DNA from: Triatoma infestans
Taxonomy: Eukaryota; Arthropoda; Insecta; Hemiptera; Reduviidae
Assembly: GCA_011037195.1 (NCBI GenBank)
Contig: JAAEAF010014368.1
Span: 217,560 to 281,559, forward strand
Length of the DNA stretch: 64,000 nucleotides
Reading direction: 5' to 3'
Part shown: positions 59,859 to 64,000 of the stretch, one piece after another
Numbering within the stretch: position 1 is the first letter of the stretch
Layout: the number at the start of each line of letters is the position of its first letter
Notes under the pieces: model-generated
Database searches by the model: none
Seen by the model: the letters and a program-made list of their open reading frames with translations, nothing else
Told to the model about the DNA's origin: nothing
Program-made: the position numbers and the translations under genes

Positions 59859-61109
59859 GTTGTGGCTGGTTTCGCAGAGCTGGAAAGCATCAAAATTATT
59901 TTCCGAGATAGCCTAGGGATATTTTTGTTAAACAGTGTAATAACATAGTCTTGCACAGTTGATACACTGGATTTTAAAAGTCATTGATATGATAGAACTA
60001 CGTTAAGAGGGGTGTTGCTACCTGAATAGGAAAACACATGTTCAGTCCTTTTAATGACGTTGTTCCCTTTTTAAATGGAAACATCAATGAGTGGGGATGT
60101 ATACCATCTTATTGTTTCTATTTATTAATTTATAACAGAGCGAAATAACACGAAAGTGTAAGCCGTGGGCCACTATGGACTAGTTAGTGATAAGAAATTA
60201 TAAAATCCGTGCTGAATGATCGTAAGATGGTATAGATACATAAGTATGTTGAGCAAGTAATCTATTTATTTATTCAGGCGGGCTTAACGTCCAACTACCA
60301 AATTAGGTGTCGTGGACGGGGGCGAAAGCCCTTACTTTACTAATAACATTTTTTAAACAAATATAAAATTTAGTTATACGCTGGACTCGAACTGGGGTTC
60401 TCCCACTTACAAGTCCATGCTCATAACCACTACACCAACACCTGCCCCACAAGTAATCTATATAAGCAAGTTTATTTTATAATTATGCATACATATTTCA
60501 CCTTTCACACACATACATAGATACACCATCCATATACTTAAATATGGGTTCTTTTTTACAAGCCTAAATATAACGAGTCTAAACGAGCTCAAATACAGAC
60601 ATTTATAGAAACAAAATTCCTTTGTATAAAAATGTAATGTATAAAAATCATACAAACCAGCTCGGATTTTATAATTTCTTATCAGTAACTATCCCATAGT
60701 GGCACATAGCTGAAACTTTTGTGTTATTTCACTCTTTTATAAATTAATAAATAGAAATAATAAGATGTTATGGATAAAATAATTGTCAAAGTAAAAATCT
60801 CCTTCAAAAAAAAACATAGTTTAAGTTATACATCCCCACTCATTGATGTTTCCATTTAAAAATAAATAGGGAACAACGTCACTAAAAGGACCGAACATGT
60901 GTTTTTCCATTCAGATAATAACACCGCTCTTCACCTATTTCCGTCATAATTAAAGACTTTTAAAATCTAGTGCATGAACTGTATTTGCTCTATGCAAGTC
61001 TATGTTATTACAGTGTTTAACAAAAACATCCTGATGATGGGCGAACACACCCAAAACCGGTCGATGACCACCAAAAAGAAGCAGGCTATTTCGGAAAAAT
61101 GTCTCTGAT
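59859..61109. mobile_element. large foldback element F with hammerhead-like motif
   Basis: The arms (about 59889-60215 and 60660-61109) are inverted copies, with landmarks 'AACACATGTTCAGTCCTTTTAATGACGTTGTTCCC', 'CATCAATGAGTGGGGATGTATA' and 'GATAAGAAATTATAAAATCCG' in blocks. Flanking GAATGTAAGGTT (59847-59858) and GAATGAAAGGTT (61110-61121) look like a 12-bp duplication with one mismatch. The right arm has CTGATGA (61031-61037), stem TGGG/CCCA (61038-61041, 61050-61053), AAAA and CCGGTC. A SINE sits in the loop. Confidence 0.8.
60266..60449 (-). repeat. tRNA-derived SINE (SINE2), 12-bp target duplication
   Basis: CAAGTAATCTAT flanks it (60254-60265, 60450-60461). The minus strand reads GGGGCAGGTGTTGGTGTAGTGG (A box), later CCAGTTCGAGTCC (B box), then a body ending GGACGTTAAGCCCGCC and an AATAAATAA tail. 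The head differs from SINE1, so a different parental tRNA is likely. Confidence 0.9.
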
Positions 61110-61121
61110 GAATGAAAGGTT

Positions 61122-62045
61122 TTGTAAGTTGATTAAATGGTAAAAATGTTGATTTCTACATTTTAATGTTGTTCCAATTGTAAGTGAGGTAGATAGAATT
61201 TTTTTTTTGTTTATGGGTACATGTTATATAGATATCAGAACGGAAATGAGTAATAGTGTTAGTGGTACTTATTGTCGTGACTTAAGAAAAGAAATAGTAA
61301 CCGAAGAAATAGTTCAAGTGATGAAGAAGTAGCAGAAAGAGGTGGATGGGGGAAAAAAGAAAAAAAAAATGTAGAAATGGACATGTAGCACCTTTTTCAC
61401 CTAAAAGTAAGTCATTAACAGAGCCGACAACTTTCAATAGCCTAACAAGCAAAGCAACGAGTTTACTGCGCTTTTTTCCCTATGTAAGCCGCCACTACAC
61501 TGCCCAACATTGCCTCTCATCGTATTTCTTTTATTTCAGCACTAATGAATTTTATTATCTTCCCCTCTATTGTTTGAAGATGAGTTGTTTCATTCTTTAT
61601 TTTCTTCAAGTCCCCTCCCCTCCCCCCTTCAAACTGTAATTTACCTTAGTCAAATTTACTTTATACTTGAATACTATATTTCCTTTTTAAAACACATTAT
61701 TATCAATTTATCATTGTCATTCTTTTTGTAAATCTTCTTTTCAATATAATTAAAATAAAATATATATGTATATATAAAGACAATTTCCTTACTTTGTATA
61801 AAGAAAATTAAAGAAAAAGAATAAAATAAAAAAAAAAAAAAAAAAAAGCCTAAACAAAGAAGTCAAATAAATGGGAACATCTTGTAAAAATCGTTTTCTT
61901 TTGTTTATTGTTTTGGCCCGGTCCTTTGTCAGGTTGTAAAGTTTTATTTTAAAGAAGTCATTTTCTTTTTAGTAACTACTTGTGATTATCATTATTATTA
62001 TTTCTTTAACGATTTTGAACATTTTCAATTTTATATTGTATTCCT
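61122..62045. other. unassigned interval
   Basis: Homopolymer-rich (poly(A) near 61828-61848). No supported gene; the 97-residue frame at 61346 is low-complexity. Confidence 0.4.
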
Positions 62046-62049
62046 TTAT

Positions 62050-62215
62050 TACTTTCTCTTAATTACTATAAAAAAAAAAAAGTACTGTGATCGTGTCAAA
62101 TTTTCAGAAAATTGAGTTTTTTTTCACCGGAAATACATCATTTTATGAGGTCCTCTGAGACAGAAAAAGTGTAGTAGAAATTGGTCTGTGTGTGTGGTTT
62201 TTTTTTCCTTTATAA
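62050..62215 (+). repeat. RPT-1 head module
   Basis: It reads CTTTCTCTTAATTACT...GTACTGTGATCGTGTCAAATTTTC, TTTTCACCGGAAATAC, then a TG tract: the first module of RPT-1 in plus orientation. It is followed by an oppositely oriented copy. Confidence 0.7.
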
Positions 62216-62359
62216 TGAAGGAGAATATATTTTCCACGTGGTCCATGATACATAATTATATGTGTGGCGATTCCAAATTATATTTAATAGTTTTGTCTAG
62301 ATAGTAGTTTTACATTAACAAATTATATTGAATTTAAAACAGCATAATTTACAAAAAAA

Positions 62360-63385
62360 AAAAAACTGGTGTGATTCACTCACACTACTTCTCTTACTGC
62401 GAAAAGGCAAATTTTCTTCACATTTAACAGTTCTTATTAGTGTTTAAAACCGTCAGCAATTTTTATGGAGAAAATTACAAAAAAAAAACTGAAAAACCTA
62501 TTCAGTAAAGTCGCAAACTTCCGGTCAACCGATTTTTTTCAAAACTAAGAATTTTGACAACTTATATAATTCTAATTAATATTATTTAGTTGACATAATT
62601 ATTATATAACATATTGTTGAACTAAAATAGCACTTTAGAGGAAAATAACCTCTCACCAAAAGTGTGCCTTTAAATGAATTTTCCCGGAGAAATGTTACAA
62701 ATAAAAGTTGTAGCTGTGATGGATGCTAGAAATATAGAAAAATTTTTTTATTTGTAATATCAAGAAAAATGTAACATTCGCTTGCAAAGGGGGCTATTCA
62801 GATAGAAGACCACCATTGTCTTTTAGAATTCATAGAACTCGGTTGGCATTATCTACCCCTTCTTCCCACAGGGGAAGTTTTGAACGAACAACTAAAAGAC
62901 ATTCCTTCAAGGCAGTCTGTTGTAGACATTCAAACCAAAACACTTCAAGAATCAGTGGCAATTTAAGTTAAAACATAAGAGCTTTGCATTTAATCTAGAT
63001 AAATAATTGATTTATAAAAAATAATCGCTGTGATATTATAAAAGTACTTAAATTCACTTAGAGAATAATATATTTATTTCAAAAACAGTGGTAGTTTCTT
63101 GATTATTTCTAATACTTCTCTCTTAAACATAATATATACTTACAAGCCCTTTTACTAAACCACTCACGACACAAGCTACTACACTACAAACATACAACAC
63201 ATCACACCAATAACATTTCATAGCTCTTTGTAAGTGTAGTTGATATTTAAAGTTTAAAGAAAAACGTTGTAGTCGTTTTGGAGAAAATAGCAGAAAACTG
63301 AAAACTACTTAAATTAAAGCGCACTTCCGGTCATTAGATTTTCTTCAAACTCGGAATTTCGACAACTTATTTAATTCTATTTTTT
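62360..63385 (-). repeat. modular repeat RPT-1, minus copy, interrupted by solo LTR
   Basis: It starts with the reversed tail (GGTGTGATTCACTCACACTACTTCTCTTACTGC, in blocks, near 62367-62400) and a unit with TGAATTTTCCCGGAGAAATG. At 62714 the sequence '..AAAGTTGTAGC' is broken by the LTR and resumes at 63221 'TAGCTCTTTGTAAGTGTAGTTGATAT', continuing to the CCGGTCATTAGATTTTC landmark. It ends at the LINE poly(T) near 63380. Confidence 0.8.
62715..63220 (+). repeat. solo LTR, family A1
   Basis: It starts TGTGATGGATGCTAG and ends AACATTTCA, with exact flanking TAGC (62711-62714, 63221-63224). It contains CCCCTTCTTCCCACAGGGG and the A-family 3' part (AAGCCCTTTTACTAAACCACTCACG, in blocks). It is nested inside RPT-1. 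Confidence 0.93.
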
Positions 63386-63665
63386 TTTTTTTTTTTTTTA
63401 CGCCTACGTCGTTGGCGTTCTGCCATTTGACTTCTTGTAGCGCAGTATAATTTAACAATATCTGATTGTCGTGTAGCACGTCAGAATCTTCAACGACAGT
63501 TGTCAACGCTGGGCAGCGGTGAAGGTGCGGCATGTTCATTTCTTCAGTTAGGCATAGGAGCAGATCGGATTATCCACTATACGTATCCTAAAAAGGTGTC
63601 TCTGTAGATAGTCGTGGCCATTAGCATCTCTAAAGCATGCTAGTGGCATCTTTTCTGCTTAGTAA
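63380..63665 (-). pseudogene. LINE 3' tail with C-terminal finger
   Basis: Poly(T) at 63382-63399 is the reversed poly(A) tail. The minus strand from 63655 reads DANGHDYLQRHLFRIRIVDN then, after a one-base shift near 63550, CLTEEMNMPHLHRC, the CX2C..HX3C finger. GHDYLQ.HL.RI matches the LINE at 51323-51954, so both are one family. Only about 90 residues survive. Confidence 0.75.
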
Positions 63666-63689
63666 GTTTTACAAGTTATCATTTTTCTT

Positions 63690-64000
63690 CTTCCTTTTTT
63701 TTGTGATTTGCTCGAAAATGGCTCCAACGATTTACTTTTATGCTCACTACACGTAGGTAGATTTAACAAATTTAAATGAAACATTTTCTAAGCAAATTCA
63801 TTTTAAAAGTATTTTTGGGGAAGGGGTAAATTTAGCAGCTTCCTTCTAAAATAAAGTTCACGATATGACACGGTCTAGTAAATGTCTAATGTTAATGGGA
63901 TTTACATAGGTTGTTAAAATGCCGCATTTGTTGAAAATCAGTTAATCGGAAGTTCTAATTTCCTTAACTGTTTGGGGAGGAGGGGATTTCGATGTTTTAT
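63690..64000 (+). repeat. RPT-1 unit running off the window
   Basis: Landmarks 'TCGAAAATGGCTCCAACGATTTAC', 'GAAACATTTTCTAAGCAAATTCATTTTAAAAG' and 'GAAAATCAGTTAATCGGAAGT' occur in RPT-1 plus-strand order, in blocks. Confidence 0.65.

Overview
This is an AT-rich, intron- or intergene-like stretch of an invertebrate nuclear genome. An arthropod is most likely, because of the combination of jockey/I-type LINEs carrying RNase H, a mariner relic, a Helitron of the type common in arthropods, and tRNA-derived SINEs. That assignment is inference; no species marker is visible. I found no convincing host protein-coding gene, rRNA, tRNA gene or CRISPR array. Nearly everything recognisable is mobile DNA or its debris.

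The best-preserved object is a Ty3/Gypsy-type LTR retrotransposon at 19711-25286. Its two LTRs differ by one substitution and three small indels and are flanked by a 4-bp target duplication (GTTA). It has an intact gag with a SAP-like N-terminus and three CCHC knuckles, and a textbook -1 frameshift signal (A AAA AAC plus hairpin) leading into protease. The reverse transcriptase/RNase H region is broken by two frame changes, and there is no integrase; repeats occupy the place where it should be. A young insertion with old damage suggests movement helped in trans.

Around it lie nine solo LTRs. Six belong to a family related to the full element (9875-10413, 26031-26499, 34371-34903, 47593-48149, 58105-58613, 62715-63220). 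Two belong to a second family (16601-17418, 43132-43944) and one to a third (12162-12527). Seven have exact 4-bp target duplications. Other mobile DNA: a 940-bp Helitron with broken helicase (7601-8540), a dead mariner (45602-46480), about ten LINE 3' fragments, tRNA-derived SINEs (two with exact 12-15 bp duplications), and a dispersed modular repeat built of ~300-bp units (best copies 13435-14430, 43995-45005, 55745-56985, 62050-63385).

The most unusual signal is a set of small, often inverted-repeat elements (11725-12142, 18819-19040, 52643-52861, 59859-61109, plus scraps). They are flanked by 12-14 bp target duplications, which is retroposon-like rather than transposase-like. Several carry a short CTGANGA - hairpin - (C)GAAAC motif resembling the hammerhead ribozyme core. 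They may be non-autonomous Penelope-like or retrozyme-like elements. A separate GC-rich ~335-bp near-perfect palindrome sits at 5781-6118.

The layering can be read directly: at 62-64 kb the modular repeat was hit by a solo LTR (TSD TAGC) and by a LINE tail, and at 59.9-61.1 kb a SINE landed in the loop of an inverted-repeat element.
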